Made by a program: the position numbers and the translations under genes | The notes under the pieces: model-generated | Databases searched by the model: none | What the model saw: only the letters and a program-made list of their open reading frames with translations | What the model was told of the DNA's origin: nothing | From: Eudorina sp. 2006-703-Eu-15 | Taxonomy: Eukaryota; Chlorophyta; Chlorophyceae; Chlamydomonadales; Volvocaceae | DNA: 64,000 nucleotides | NCBI GenBank assembly: GCA_003117195.1 | Contig: BDSI01000078.1 | Location: forward strand, 138,489 to 202,488 | Direction of reading: 5' to 3' | Shown: in pieces, positions 37,251 through 50,486 of the stretch | Position numbering within the stretch: position 1 is the first letter of the stretch | Layout: each line of letters opens with the position of its first letter

Positions 37251-39043
37251 TGCCGACCTCTGCCTCCGCCGGTCTCCGCAGCGGCGGGTCCGGCGGCGCC
37301 GACATCGAAGGTTTCCCCTCCGGCGCCACGGGCGAGGAAGAGTACGACATCCCGTTCGCCAGTCGCCCGACTCGCATCCCGATCCGGCAAAGCAGCAGCG
37401 ACGCCGCCGCCATCACCGGCGGTATTAGCAGCGGCGCTGCCGCCGCGCCTCGCCTCCTGGCCATCTCGCCCCTTCTTGGGGCCCCACTTCGGTCCCCGGC
37501 GGCGCCGGGGACCACAGCGGCGGCGGCGCCGCCGCCGCCGCCGCTCCCGCCAGGCTTCAGCGGCGGCCTTGTTGGGTCGCAGGGTGCGTACGGCAGCCCG
37601 TTGCAGCGCGCCGCGTCGAGCTCCGCTGCGGGGCCAGCAAGCGGCGCCGCCGCCGGCACCCCGGGAACGTACCTGTCGCCGCCGCCGCAACCGCAACCGC
37701 CGCGGGCGCGGCTGCCCGGCGAGACGCAAGGATATCGCGTTGGGCCCGAGCCCGATGAAGAGATCGCTACCTTGGGATGGCTCCGAAAACAGACCGGCAG
37801 GGCGGCAGCGATGCGACCCACGGACCCATCAGCGGCGGCGGCGGCGGCGCAGCCGCCCCTGCTGCGCCGACCGAGCGCGCAGCTGACGTCGCCGCCGACG
37901 CAGATGGCGATGCGCTGGGCGGACGCACCGGCGACGACGACGGCGACGACGACGTCAGCTGACGACGACGACGCGGACCTCGCGGCCCGGCAAGATCCTC
38001 CGCCGGAGTCGTTGAGACCCTTCCGACGGCAACGCTTCGCGTCGCCTCGCCGAGAAGAAGGAGAGGATGAGTACGACATCGGCGGCGGGGGCGGCGGCGG
38101 GGGCGGCGGCGACGGTGACGGTGATGAGTACGACATCGGCGGCGCTGCCGCCGTGAGTCCTGCCGAGGAGCAGCCGCCGCCGCGGCTCGCGCCGCTGGCG
38201 GCTCGGCGGCAGGCGCAGGAGGCTGTACGGCGAATGGACGACCCGCGCGCAGGCGGCGGCAGTGGCGCCGGGACAGGATCCTTCTCCGCATTCCCACCAG
38301 CCGCTCAGATGGAGCCAGTGCGGCGCCGAGAGCTACAGGCGCAACAGCAGCAGCAGCAGCTACAGCAGCAGCAGCTACAGCAGCAGCAGCAGGCGGAGCA
38401 AAGAGATGAGGAATGGTATGAGGAGGGGGAGCAGGGGGAGGAGCCCGGGGAAATGGCCGCAGGCACGGGTGCCGTACAGGGGCAGCCTGCATACCTCTAC
38501 CCGCCGTACTACCGTCCAGGGCATCGCATAGCCACCATCGCTGTGCCACCCGCTACGTCGTACGGCAGCGTAGGCCGCGAGCCGCCGCCGCCGGGTTCTT
38601 TATTGCGGCAACAGCCGCAGCCAAAACAGCAGCAGCAGCAGCAGCAGCAGCAGCCACAGCGACGGTCGATGGAGTCGACAATGCAGCTGGGAAGGCAAGC
38701 GCTTGGGGAACTGCGAGAGCAGCAGCAGCAGCAGCAGGTGGAGCAGGTGGAGCAGGTGGAGCAGGTGGAGGAACGATGGGAGGGGGAACAAGGGGGTGAG
38801 CGCAACAGGGAAGAGGGTTTGTCGCAGGACGACGACCAGCAACGTTCATCAGCGCTGCCACAGCAGATGCAGCACCGACAGCCGCACCAACAGCCGCACC
38901 AACAAACCGGCCCCCAACAACCGCACCAACAAATCGGCGCCCAACAGCGCTATGAGCTGGAGGAACATGCCGCGCGGCATCGTGCGGTTCACCGACGGCG
39001 GCAGCAGGAGTCCGATTCGGGGGACGAAGCTTTCGAAGCCTAG
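34515..39043 (+). CDS. VARL/SAND-domain transcription regulator of the regA/rls family
   Basis: Model: candidate exon 34515-34568 (phase 0 on both sides, weak support), exon 34831-36474 after TTCGCAG, intron 36475-37051 (GTGCGT...CCTCAG), last exon 37052-39043 ending TAG. The second exon has P, Q, G and A runs, an acidic EEEEEEDDDD patch and an RGG-like repeat. It ends with the first half of a VARL domain, CGMFDMPRYL then AGRDCIHHNGRWLSRSNFER. The next exon completes it in phase 0 with VGGSKM then AKWYRSIRVLPDLEPLGEWL and RHGMPV. The pattern LAGRDCI..GRW.SRSEFER and AKW..SI.V is the SAND-like core, with AKW at the place of the SAND KDWK motif. The tail has long Q tracts and YDIGG repeats. VARL proteins are nuclear; RegA of Volvox represses reproductive genes in somatic cells. 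More 5' exons probably exist. Which paralog this is remains open. Confidence 0.78.
36364..37150 (+). other. VARL (SAND-like) DNA-binding domain, split by an intron
   Basis: The first half is encoded at 36364-36474 and the second at 37052-37150. Joining at FER | VGG keeps the frame and restores a continuous domain. Without splicing, the first exon would read into a short unrelated tail ending at 36555, and the region upstream of 37052 lacks domain sequence. A split domain is known in VARL genes. Confidence 0.8.
36749..36852. repeat. 34-bp minisatellite inside the VARL intron
   Basis: Three copies of a 34-bp unit starting GACCTGACCCATCTGACTCA (36757, 36791, 36825), the last slightly altered. 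Same period as, but sequence unrelated to, the array at 34201-34482. Confidence 0.92.
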
Positions 39044-39576
39044 GGGGAACGCAGGTCTTGCGCCGGGCAGTCCGGGAAGGGCGACACCTCGCAATAACGA
39101 CGGGTTCACGGACCTGTCATCGGAGTACTGCGTCTGGATGTGCTTGGACTCGCTTTGGGATGGATGGTCCGTCTTGCGGTTGGAGCAACGGTCTCAAGGG
39201 TCCACGGGGAACCTGTCCTGCAAAAAGAGAAAAGCAAGGCGATTACAATACCAACTACTACTACTACAATTGTGTCACTGATGATATCACAAACTTGCCT
39301 GTGCATCCGACTGTTTTGGGAGTGATCAGAGCTGGGGTACCGGTATATGGGCGTGGCCGGTGGTGCTTTCATGGTTCTGCAAAGTGTGCGGCATGGCCCT
39401 AGGATATCGTGCGCTCGGCGTTGCGACCTGATGATGGATAGGTTCTACTTGTCCTCATCCGACTGGGTAGCGAAACGCGCGGATGGCAAGACGCTCAACA
39501 ATGATAGCTTTCCAACCACTACCACATGTTCATCAAAATACATTTTACTCACCACAATTGTCTCAACTGACTTCGC

Positions 39577-39581
39577 TGTAA
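39577..39581 (+). terminator. Putative poly(A) signal TGTAA of the VARL gene
   Basis: TGTAA lies 534 bases after the stop codon; it is the typical poly(A) signal of chlorophycean algae. The 3' UTR before it is AT-richer than the exon and has no frame of note. Confidence 0.5.
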
Positions 39582-40680
39582 TGGAACTGGCATCTGAAGA
39601 GTTTCATCAGCGGTTGCAATATTAGGCACACTCGTCTTGCAGCCCCTGCGCATAAACATGTGATCATTGTCAGAAACAAGGGCCATGTGCAGTGTTCCGT
39701 GTGCCTATACCAAAGTCCTTGTAGGAACCCGGCTGCGGTAGCGACGGGCAGGCGCGCACCTCCATGGACGCAGCTGCCATGCAGATACATTGAAGAAATT
39801 CCATAGCTAGCGTCTTGAATGCCTCAACGTTGCAGGCCAGGAAGATATTGCTCGAGGGGACTTGCATAGGGGCCTTTTCTTACTTGAGCCGCAGTGTTAC
39901 TCATTGTCAACGCATTCCTGCATAATAAAAATACAAGTACAAGAAATACACCAAGTGTTGGCTGGTTGTGAAGTTGTCTAGCTATCTTTTCGCCAACGGT
40001 CTACTCGTGAGCGGTGTCGTAACCGCCTCGCCAGAAACGACCTTGACTTTCACATGATCACGCCCTTGAACCTTGAGACGCGCTATCATAGGAGGGTTTC
40101 ATGTTCTTCATATTCAGGGCGCGACAGTCGTAAAGCGAAGAGCAACTTTTGTGTCGGGACGCGGACCTGTTACGTCCAGCAACGCGCGAAGCGCGTCCAA
40201 TCAGTTCAAAAGCTGAAGGCCTACTTTTGCGCCAGCGCCGATTGCAGCAAAAGGCTTGGCCAATAAATTCTTGGTAACAGCAGCGCTCGTGCCCTGTCCT
40301 ATCTGGCAAGGGCTTCCGATCGCAAGCTGCCCCATGTCCGGTACCGGCGAGCCTGTCATATCTAAAGCGCATCACTCCTGGCGGTGAAGAAGCCCACCTA
40401 AAGCACCTCTCGCTGGCGAGCGACGATGTGCGTCGAAATTAACGTGCGAACCATGCGATACAGGGACGACAGGGGATGAGCGGGAGCCATTGGACGACGT
40501 TGAGGCGCACGGCATCTGACCTCTGGAACTTCGCGAAGAAAACGAACGCGGGACACCCGGCAGTGCATGCACCCCTCTAGGGGGGGGCTGGATGTATGGA
40601 ATCCGCGTGAACACCGATAATGGGTTAGTACGGTAGCTATTGGAGACGGCTGGCCATCACGCCTTGAACGCGCTGCTGTC

Positions 40681-40714
40681 CGTCCGTCCGTCCGTCTGTC
40701 TGTCTGTCTGTCTT
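40681..40714. repeat. (TCCG)n/(TCTG)n array
   Basis: About eight tetranucleotides switch from TCCG to TCTG partway. Confidence 0.9.
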
Positions 40715-40965
40715 CGCTCTTGAGCTCCTAAACTTTTGTTTGCCTTGGTCCTGGATGGACTGGACTGGACGCATTCGGCGCGTTGGGACTGGCGGGGATC
40801 CGGGGAATGAAGCTGTCGGCTCCGCTCGGTCTGCCCGTCGCTGGTCAATAGAGGGTGCACGGCCGAAGATAGGACAGGATCAAGCCAACGATGGACCAAG
40901 ATTTTTGGTCCTCCAAGAAACAGCTTTAACTTTAAGCCTAGAAAACATGCACCTTCCACGCCTGG

Positions 40966-40994
40966 CCTGGCCTGGCCTGGCCTGGCCTGGCCTG
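40966..40994. repeat. (CCTGG)n array
   Basis: Six copies of the pentanucleotide, pure. Confidence 0.9.
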
Positions 40995-41980
40995 GAAAAG
41001 TTGCTTGGGCAGGAGCGTGGACAAGTAGGGGTCGGCTTCCTTGAAGCCGGAAAAAAGGGCGGGGCCCCCTACAATCCGTACAGGTCGCTTGCTTTACAAC
41101 GAAAACTCTATTACCGCGCAAGAGTGTGAGAGATTGAAAGGGTGCCATTGAGGGTGTCGTTGATGTTGAAGGTGGATCGGCGTGTATAGATTCAGCAAGC
41201 TCAAGCAGGTAGGTAGCCCCGAAACCAACCTGCAGTACACGGCGGTCATGGCATCTGCATTATCACTATCGTAACGCTAGTCGCCTCTGCACTACCACAT
41301 CCGTCTGTCAAGCAGATGATCACAAATCAAGCTTGAAGCATTCTGGCCGTGAAACTGTCGTTGTTTGGTCCGTCGGCAAGCTTGCAACCCTTCTGCTGCA
41401 CGCGTGCAGCAGACGTGGACCTCTAAAGTTTGCTACAATAGTTACATAGCAATGTAAAGCAAAAGCAGGGTGCAAAAAAGTCGCGGTGAGAGCCGGACTT
41501 CGGGCCATCGAAACTGGAGAACTCCTTGGTACTCGGTATGCTATCCCTTTGCATCTTGAAACTTTGATTCAATACATAATGTTGAATTGTATTCATCTGG
41601 CAAAACAGAAAGACAAATCTTGGTGTTGGTGGCATCTTGATGTTCAAACATCAGAACACTATGGAAGTTCAATTTAGCACGCGCCACCTGCCCCTAATCC
41701 AAGTATTCATCACGCGGCACCTGTTGCAACAAACATGAGCGCGAGAGGCGTTGGGTGAATGTTGACTCGGGTCCATGGAGACCGCGGAGCTTTACTTTGA
41801 CCGTTTGTGCGCAAAGAATTTTTTTCAGCCAAACCAAAGTTACCTTGCAATAGAGGACAATTAATACGACAAACACAGCGAATTAGTTTAGCGGATAATG
41901 AACGTTTTGCCGTTACCGGACGGACACAGGGACCCACGGACACACGGACACACGGACACACGGACATGGGCAATCCTAGG

Positions 41981-42022
41981 GGGCGGGGCCCCCCGAACGC
42001 GCTTCGCGCTGGGGCCCCGCCC
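41981..42022. other. Perfect GC-only hairpin
   Basis: GGGCGGGGCCCC (41981-41992) pairs fully with GGGGCCCCGCCC (42011-42022). The 18-base loop contains CGCG-CTT-CGCG, which can extend the fold. No transcript or terminator role is evident. Confidence 0.85.
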
Positions 42023-45000
42023 AAAAACTGGAAATGAATCCCCAAACCCTGACCCGGTCGGAGCAGCTTGCTACCCTTTGCCCATCTCTGCGGGGAGACT
42101 GCCGACGGAGCACTCCACTGCTGCACATGGCATGCGGTGTACGGCTGTGCATGGCGTACGATAACAGACAAACAACATTCTACAGTGCAACGGTGCATTG
42201 CATTGCATTGCATTACACACGGTGAATTTGAAGGCGCAACGAGTTCCAAACCCAAAGTCACAGGGCAAGGCCACGTCGAGAGCGCAGGACCTGCCGCCTC
42301 GTTGGTGCGGCTCGTCACGTGCCGACCGCCTCGTTGGCGCGGCTCGTCACGTGCCTCGGCACCCGGCAGCGCCGCGTCCCACGTGCCGCCCCTTAACGGT
42401 ACAACAACACGCCGTTTCACCGATGGCCCGCGGGGTCCGTCGACGGTAACATCAATACTAATGATACTAACCCAACCAGCACGACCCGGCGCGCGGCGGC
42501 CCCTGCGCAAGCAACGATGCAGCGGCACAGCGGGTGTAAGCAAGCAGCGCCCGAACGCCGCATTGGCGCATCTACGCGTCCCAGACGTCTCGAAACGCGC
42601 CACGACATCCCTACATATTTGCTCATTCGCACACTCTCTCGCATCCACTGCCGGGGCGCTCCCTAGATGTACCACGGCCCCAGGCCCCGGCCCGCGGCGG
42701 CGGCCCCGGGCGAGCCAACCGTCCCTCTCAACGAACGGAATGACGTAATATATTGTACTGCTGCATGTACGTCACGACCAGGTACCGTAGTGCCGCGCAG
42801 CAGCAGCAGCCGCCGTTGGCTTGATTGATTGGCCGCATTCTTATTATGTGTTCCCCAGCAGTGCCCACAGACCCATGGGTCCGTCGCCTCTTGACAGCGC
42901 GTCCCTGCCTATCGTACGGGACACCACGGGATGCCGTACCCTCCAGCGCCCGCCAGTGCGCCACAGCACATACCGCCGTGGTAATTTGCCAACACATGGT
43001 GCCGCACTGCTGCGCTGCCATGAACCGCCGGAATACGACCTTCCCCAACACACTACATCCACATCCACATCCACATCCCGCCGCAATGCATGGCCGGCCG
43101 GCACAGGTCCTCCACAGCCGCTGGCAGGGCCGCGCAAGTGCACTACTGCCCAGCCGTCAATCAACCCGATTGGATTCCCCCCCCACCCCCACCCCCGAGT
43201 TCAATCGTGTCCTTGGGTTCACGCGCCCGGGGTGACTGAGGCGCGGACGGGCCTGCAGGGAACCTCGCCGCCCAAATGAACCTTTCCAGTCTCCACCATC
43301 GGCGATGTCAGTGCGGTGGGTGAGCGGGCGACATACATGCCGTGCCCAGCTGCCCACAGTCAGTCTTCTGAGGAGCGACGTGCAATCAGCGGAACCAGCA
43401 GCAGCGGCAGCAGCAGCAGCAGTGTGCTTGCTTGCGCGTGTACAGCGAGTGACCAGAGCCCGACGAACGCCGCGATCCAGTGCACAGTGCCGTATAATGT
43501 ACGGAACCCCGTACACAGCTCCAGTGCGGGTCCCAGCCGCAAGCAGTCGTTGCGCGGCCTCGCCATTATGTGTCACAGGCAACAATTTTATAACCATTTT
43601 TAAAACAGTTTAAGAAGCAGTGTGTCGGACAGAATAACAGAAAACGCGCGGGTTACGACCCCTCCCGGGCATGGTGACATGTCACTAGCGCCGACCCACG
43701 GGTCCGGTAGCATCGGAAAAGCAGAGCCAGAGCTATAAGCACCACCCGTCCCGTAGCACCGTCACGAAATCGCCTCGCCCCCTTCCGAATGGCGGCGCGG
43801 GCTCCTCGACCCGCCTGCGCCAGGACAACACGCCGCCGCCCCCGGCCCGCCGCCCCCTAAGATGCCCACGAGCCAGGCATCCAGCAGCGGGCGAGAGAAA
43901 CCCCTCTTCGCTTTCAGCGGAAGCGTGGGATGCAGCGCAGCGCGGAAGAAACGCAGCCACGGCATAGGAACGCAGCCACGGCAGTGGCGCTGGAGGGCCG
44001 CCGACGTCATCGGCAAATAGCGAAACCGCACAACGTCACCAGAGGGGGCCGGCCCCCTTTGTTGTTCTAAGTTCCATCGATCCGTGAGCGACCAGTCGAG
44101 ATCCGTCCGTCAACAGGCGCACGCGGCGCGCGGCCGCGGTACGCCGCCGTCTGGCCACTGGCCGGCTGGCCACCGCCCACCGACCCATCGGCCTGGCGCT
44201 CTGCCCCCAGTGCCGGGGGAGAACGGAGAAGGGAGGGCGCCTTCAGTGCAGAACAACAAGAAACCCTAGACCCGCGAGCACATCGCTCCGCGCTCTCAGT
44301 TGGTGTAAGGCTTTTGTTTTCCGGTGGCAGGCAGGTTCGCAGTTTCCGCCACACCTCAAGCAGGTGAGTCGCAGTGCCCACGTGTCCTCAAGCAACAGGG
44401 GGGGAGGGGGAGCAGGCATATGAAGCCGTGGGGCCATGGACGGCGACTCAGGTCACGGGCTTGGATCCCCGCACACGGTCCGTCCCACGGACCCGCGGGT
44501 CGGAAGGCCTCCACATGCTGCATTCATCAATCCGGTATATCCGGTTATATCCGCCGCCGCTGCCGGACCCTCTAGGAGTACGACGGCTAGCCCTCTGCCT
44601 CCCCACAACACACACATACACACACACCCTCCACCAGGGATCGGGCGGGCGGGCGGGTTGCATTTCTGAACACGCGCAACCCCCATGGGGTGCATGCACC
44701 GTACGTACAGCGGTATGGGATCTCTTCTGTTGATGTTGCAACGCGTCCTTGCGCGCGCGCGCGAGAGAGAGAGAGTGAGAGAGAGAGCGTTGTTCGTTCG
44801 TCCGTCTCTGCGCTTTCACACCGCGCGCGTGTGTTGAGTGCATGTATGCCATGTGCGTGTGTGTGTTTAACAAGAAGCCCGCCCACATCTGTGTGTGCAT
44901 GTGTATGTGCGCGGGCGGCTGTGGGGCCGCGCTTGCGCGCCTGTAACATCACTGGTGTGTGCATTTCCGGTGTGCAAAGAAATTTCGGAGGACAGTTTGC

Positions 45001-46122
45001 TATCGCGAGTGCGAAGACGTCGCGCATAACGCGTCACGACACTTCAAACGTCGTACAAATGTACGGCGTGCGTACTAAATGCGTGGGACACGAGCCGGCC
45101 ATGCTTCTGAAATCTGCGACCGATATTCAGCTATCTACAGATTTATTAGTACCTGCGAGCCTCAAACAAGACCTCACACGCCCCTCAAATGTCTAACGAG
45201 CTACTCTGAAGCATGCCGTACGGATGATGGCCAAGCGTCGTACAGCCGTACAACTTTCGTAATCATTCATCCACAGTTGTCCAACATGCTGTACGTACGA
45301 CAATAACCATGTGACCAGGTTCGGGCATAAAAATGGGGCGCAGAGCAGCCTATGGTACGGCCGCGGGACAAGCCTTCCGTACACATACACACGCACGCAC
45401 ACACGCCACACGCGGTGAAGAAAGATGCAGCTTGTACGGTCCAGCTTCAGCAACCGACAACCGTTCGGCAACCTCCAACGACTCACTCACTCCGCCCAAC
45501 CGATCGACCTCAACAGCGTCTGGTCTCTGGTGTGACCTCGACACGTCAGCAAAACACGACGTGCCGTACGCTGATCCAAGGCCGCCGGACAAAGAATCTC
45601 CTCACTCACTCTCCTCGCCCGGTCCCAATAATTCTCTTTGCGGCCCAGGGGAGACAAACACACTGACGCCACTGCTGTGACCTCGCTCGCGTTGATGCGT
45701 TACATACATGGACCTCACGGTACGACAGGCAACCGTCATAACCAGCGCCGCCGGTGGACTTCGTGCCAGTTGCTAACCAGTTGCAAGGAGCTTGCTAAAC
45801 AGTTGCAAGGCGGGTCGACAAGCCGGCATCAGGGAAACGTGCACTAAGGGGCTAATAGAGCTAATAGAGAGTGAGGATATGCACGGGTGCACCAGGGCGT
45901 GATGCATTTGATGATGACGCACGGCGGCACCGGGGGGCCGCCGGCCCACGACGCGCCGTCCGCCCAAATCTCCCTTAGCTCAAGCCGCCACCGACCTCGC
46001 CGACCCTCCACCTCATATCCTGTTCGAAATGTGCACGTAAGCCAACATGGCAAACGTAGGGCCCTTTCCAGCCATTTCCTTCACTCCACGCGCCATCCAG
46101 TGTACGGCCTGCGAAAGTTCAA

Positions 46123-46245
46123 CTGAAGCTCCCCTCCCCTTCCCTCCCCTCCCCTTTCCTTCCCTTTCCTTCCCTCCCCTCCCCTTCCCTTCCCTTCCCT
46201 CCCTTTCCTTCCCTCCCCTTCCCTCCCCTCCCCTTCCCTCTTCCT
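46123..46245. repeat. Polypyrimidine CCCTT/CCCCT tract
   Basis: About 120 bases of C and T only, apart from rare interruptions, built from CCCTTCCCTT-like units. Confidence 0.9.
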
Positions 46246-46602
46246 ACAACACCCTCCCAACCATTCTCGTGTCACCCACGGCTCGTCCGTATCAATGCTC
46301 AAGCGGACACGTCAGCAACGTCAACAACGCGTCCGTCCAACCCACTGCCCTTTCCGCAGGCACCGCCCGAAGGCGCCCCGCCCCCGGGGCCAAGGTAAAT
46401 CCCCTAGAGGCGCTCAGATAAGAGTCAGGCAGGCAGAGACAGCGCTTGGGCAAGCGCTTCGGCGCCATCCAAACGCGTTCATCAAAACGAGGCGCTGGAG
46501 GCCTCAAAAGCAAAGGACGGGTACGGAGTTGCGGAAAGAGGGTATCCCACAAACCCAGCGCCGCGCGGTTGCCCTGAACGACACCCCCGGGGCACACTGC
46601 CC

Positions 46603-46720
46603 GCAGTAGCAGCGCAGTAGCAGCCGCAGTAGCAGCCGCAGTAGCAGCCGCAGTAGCAGCCGCAGTAGCAGCCGCAGTAGCAGCCGCAGTAGCAGCCGCA
46701 GTAGCAGCCGCAGTAGCAGC
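46603..46720. repeat. 12-bp tandem repeat (CAGTAGCAGCCG)n
   Basis: About nine copies; the first unit is three bases short. Confidence 0.95.
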
Positions 46721-47355
46721 CCTGTCCTCCCACCCTCCCTCCGCCCTCCCCGCCCTCCCTGCCGACCTCCCTCCGTGCTGCGTTCTTCGAGGTGCTCCCA
46801 CCCACCCACCCACCCATCCATCCGTCCATCTGTCCGCCCGCGCTTTTATTGCCATAAATAAAGATGGACGCATAATAAACCTGTGGCTGGAGCTGGCGTG
46901 GGCCTTCCCCCGCTCGTCATGACGGCGGCCAACAGCGACCGGCACACGTGCCTCCGAATGCCGTACTAATCAATATGTGCTCGTACACACATCCTGCCTG
47001 TCACCAACGTAAGAACATGGACCAGTCAAAACGGAACTGACCTACCCACACCGCGCAAGCGATCAAGGCATGGTACAGCATGGTACGGCATGGTACGGCG
47101 CGGTACGGAGGTCGCGGCTGATGCCGTGATCGCGGCCCAGTGTTCCCGCCGCCCCTTTCGTCCCGCAAAACTCCACCCAATCTCAACTCCACCCAATCTA
47201 CACCTCCCCCCCCCCACACACACATACCCATCAATCCAACCGCCAATCCCCCTGTTTCTATTACCCCAACGGCGATGGCCGGCCGCCGTACCGTGCGCAG
47301 GGTGAAGCGCACAGAGGTCAGCTGACGCCGCTGACCGTTGCCGTTACCGTTACCG

Positions 47356-47360
47356 TTACA
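47356..47360 (-). terminator. Putative poly(A) signal TGTAA of the kinase gene
   Basis: On the minus strand TGTAA follows the kinase stop codon by about 400 bases. It overlaps a short (CCGTTA)n repeat, so chance occurrence is possible. Confidence 0.4.
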
Positions 47361-47763
47361 GTGTAACGCCGGGACACCCCGCCGCCGCCGAGTGTCGCCG
47401 CACGCCGCCGCGATAGCCCCCGTGCGTTGCCCCGCTGCTGTAGTGTAGCTGCGTCATCTTTGCTCCGGATCGTAGTCATTGTCATTGTCCTTCTTCTGCT
47501 TCGTCTTCCCTGCTGCTGCTGCACTATATTGCTGCTGCTGCTGTTGCTGCTGCGTTGGCATGCCTCGTTGCGGCTGCGTCCGCTGTTACTGCTGCTGCTG
47601 CTGCTGCTGCTTCTACGCTGGTGCTGCTATTTCGGTGGCGATGGCAGTGACGGAGGCGTTGGCGGCGTTGGCGGCGTTGGCGGCGGTGGAACCGCCTGCC
47701 CACGCGCCTCCGTCGCCTTTTGGATCGAGCTCCGCCAATTTGAACCGCCACCTTCCGCCCATG

Positions 47764-48110
47764 TCACTGCTCAATCCCACTCCTCTGCGCGAGCTGGTCC
47801 CCCTGCGCTGACCCATGGGTCTGTCGTGTACCACCCCGTGGGTCATCATCCCCCACTGACTCCCCGCCAGCCGCCGGGCGCGGGCCCGGCTGCGCCGGCG
47901 GCGGCGCTGAGGGCAAAGAAGGCAGCATGGCGCCGTCGCCGCCGCCGTCGTCGCCGTCGCCGCAGCCGCCGCCGTCGCCGCGTTGCAGCGACGCAGCCGC
48001 CGGGGGTAAAGTTGCCGATGGCGGCCGCGCTGCGGACTGGGCGCGGGGAAGGCCAGCCGACGACGGCAGTGGCTGCTGCTTCTGCTGCAGCCGCTCCAGC
48101 TTCTGCTGTA

Positions 48111-48141
<31 letters not shown>

Positions 48142-48275
48142 CTGCTGTTGCTGTTGCTGCTGTTGTTGTTGATACAACTGCTGCTGCAGCTGCTGTTGAG
48201 ACGAGCCCGGCGGCGGCTGGTGCAGGTGCGGTTGGTGGGGCTGCTGCTGCTGCTGTTGTTGGAACGCCTGTGGCA

Positions 48276-48306
<31 letters not shown>

Positions 48307-50455
48307 CTGTTGCTGCCGCTGCTGCTGCTGCCGCTGCCCCCCCGCACGTCCGGCGTCCGTTCGGGCTTCCGTCAGCAGCTGCTCGAGCTGAGACACGAGG
48401 TCCACGGCGGTGGGACGCCGCCGCGGGCTGCCCGACCAGCAGCGGACCGCGAGCGCACTGTACGGCAACGTACGAGTGCGTACGACATAGGCGCGCGTGC
48501 GTTTGTGTGTTTGTATGTGTGTTTGTGTGTTTGCAGGAACGCGTGACGTGCCAGGAGCGGGGCAGTGCCCAGAACCCCACCCAGGCCGTGTTAGTGTGTG
48601 AGGAGCCCGCCCGCCCGACCCAGCCCCGTTGAAGATATGCTTACCGTGTGTGTTTCGGGGTATGTGTTCGGGGTATGCCCGGGGGGGGGGGGCCGCGGTC
48701 ATGTGAGGTTGGGGAGTTGTGGTGGTGGTGGTGCGTGTCGAGCAGTTTGATTGATTGTGCTGCCGAGAAGGTCGGCGGCCCCCGTGGGTCGCTCAGAACG
48801 AGGGTGGCCGTACTCTTTAGGATGTGCCGTACAGTATGCCGTACAAACTCACCAGTACGGGGCGGGCGCCAGCGGGTGGAACACGGGCCGCAGGTTGGCG
48901 CGCAGGACTTGTTTGGGGACCTCCTGAGCGTGGCGCGGGCCGCAGGGTTCAAGTTGGAGGTGTGGAGGTACTGTGAAAGGCGTTTCAGGGATTGGAGGGT
49001 TTGAGAGAAACCCTCCTGGGAGGGTGTCAACTGTCAACTGTCAAGTGAATGTGACCCGCGGGGCACACGAACCGGGGAGGTCAGGAAACCGAGCCGCGCG
49101 AGAGGCGCCAAGTCCCGCGTAAGTGAGTCCAGGCGATGCGGGCGATGGGAGTGTTCAGGAAAGGAGCCCGCCGGCGATGGGAGTGTGTGTGAGTTCGAAG
49201 GCCGGCAGGGCAGGGCAGTGCGTGTGGCAAGGAACCCGTGCACGTGTACCTATCGGATGTGCGTGTGGATGCCTTTGCGAGCACGCTAGCCATGTCGGTG
49301 CGGGGGTACCCCGCCCCCTCGGGGGTACCCCGCCCCCTCGGGGGTACCCCGCCCCCCGGCAACAGCCGTCTCGAGGTAGCGCGAACCGAGCGCAGAAGCG
49401 CGGACACAAAATCGGGCCGGGACGCGGTCCGTCGGGCGGCTGACGCGGTGGCTGATTGATGTGATGAGGATGTCTCGACCTGCCGCGACCGCTGTGGCTG
49501 ACAACGACAGACCGGCGCCGCGCACGAGACGCAGGCGGTCTGCACTGTACAGTGCCGTACCTGCGGGTTTATGTCGCTGTACGGCGATTTGCACATCAGC
49601 AGCTCCCACATCAGCACTCCGAAGGCTGGCGGCCGTGTAGGAAACCGCCACGGGGAAGTGCGGGGAAGATGCGGCGCGGAGGTGGCGCCGAGCGTGTGCA
49701 GCCAAGGCCAAGGCGGAGTGGCGGAGGGGGAAGAGTGGCGGCAAAGGGGAGGAGGCGAGGGGCAAATGACGGGAGCTGAGCTGGCTGTCGGGGCGGAGGT
49801 CCCGCGGGAGGGGAGCGGAGAGCGGGCAACGGGAAGTCGTGCACATATGCGAATAATCAATCAGCTACTCCAGCCCGTGAATAGCAGGACGGAGGGCAGG
49901 TGCGGGGCAGGTGGGCAATCCCTCGGTTCCTCGCCCTGCCCTGCCCTGCCCTGCCCTGCCCTGCCCTGCCCTGCCCTGCCCTGCCCTGCCCTGCCCTGCC
50001 CTGCCCTGCCCTGCCCTGCCCTGCCCTGCCCTGCCCTGCCCTGCCCTGCCCTGCCCTGCCCTGCCCTGCCCTGCCCTGCCCTGCCCTGCCCTGCCCTGCC
50101 CTGCCCTGCCCTGCCCTGCCCTGCCCTGCCCTGCCCTGCCCTGCCCTGCCCTGCCCTGCCCTGCCCTGCCCTGCACGCGTGAGGCGTGACCCAAATGACG
50201 GAGACGGTGCCGGCTGGAGGGCGGTTTGCGGTCCGCGTCATGTAACGGATGTACGGTGCCGTACTCTTTACACATCGTGGACTTCGCCCCGCCGTACCCT
50301 GCCCCTGCGACCCGCCCGCCAACCAGCAATGCCACATACACACACTCTAAACACACTCTCCCGTATCCGGGGGAGAGTGCGTCGGCGGTCTTTCCGTTAG
50401 GGCTGGGTTAGCAGCCCTTGGCCAGCGTCGGGCCCGGTCAGATATGTAACGATAC

Positions 50456-50486
<31 letters not shown>

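Larger units (their letters stand above)
39582..47355. other. Intergenic region, repeats but no supportable gene
   Basis: Two convergent genes end on either side. The longest frame (41710-42675, minus) crosses a strong hairpin and a tandem ACACGG tract and has no domain, so it is not accepted. Contents: TCCG/TCTG array (40681-40714), CCTGG array (40966-40994), hairpin (41981-42022), family A core (42416-42452), pyrimidine array (46123-46245), 12-bp array (46603-46720). The parts 39200-40270 and 41150-41900 are AT-richer. Confidence 0.55.

Noticed and set aside
41710..42675. 321-codon minus-strand frame
   Set aside because: It reads through a hairpin, tandem repeats and a family A core, with changing base composition and no recognisable motif.
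47427..48632. 401-codon plus-strand open frame
   Set aside because: It is the shadow of the kinase's last exon (minus strand, Q-rich). The minus frame has the conserved CW...RP kinase end and a matching splice phase.
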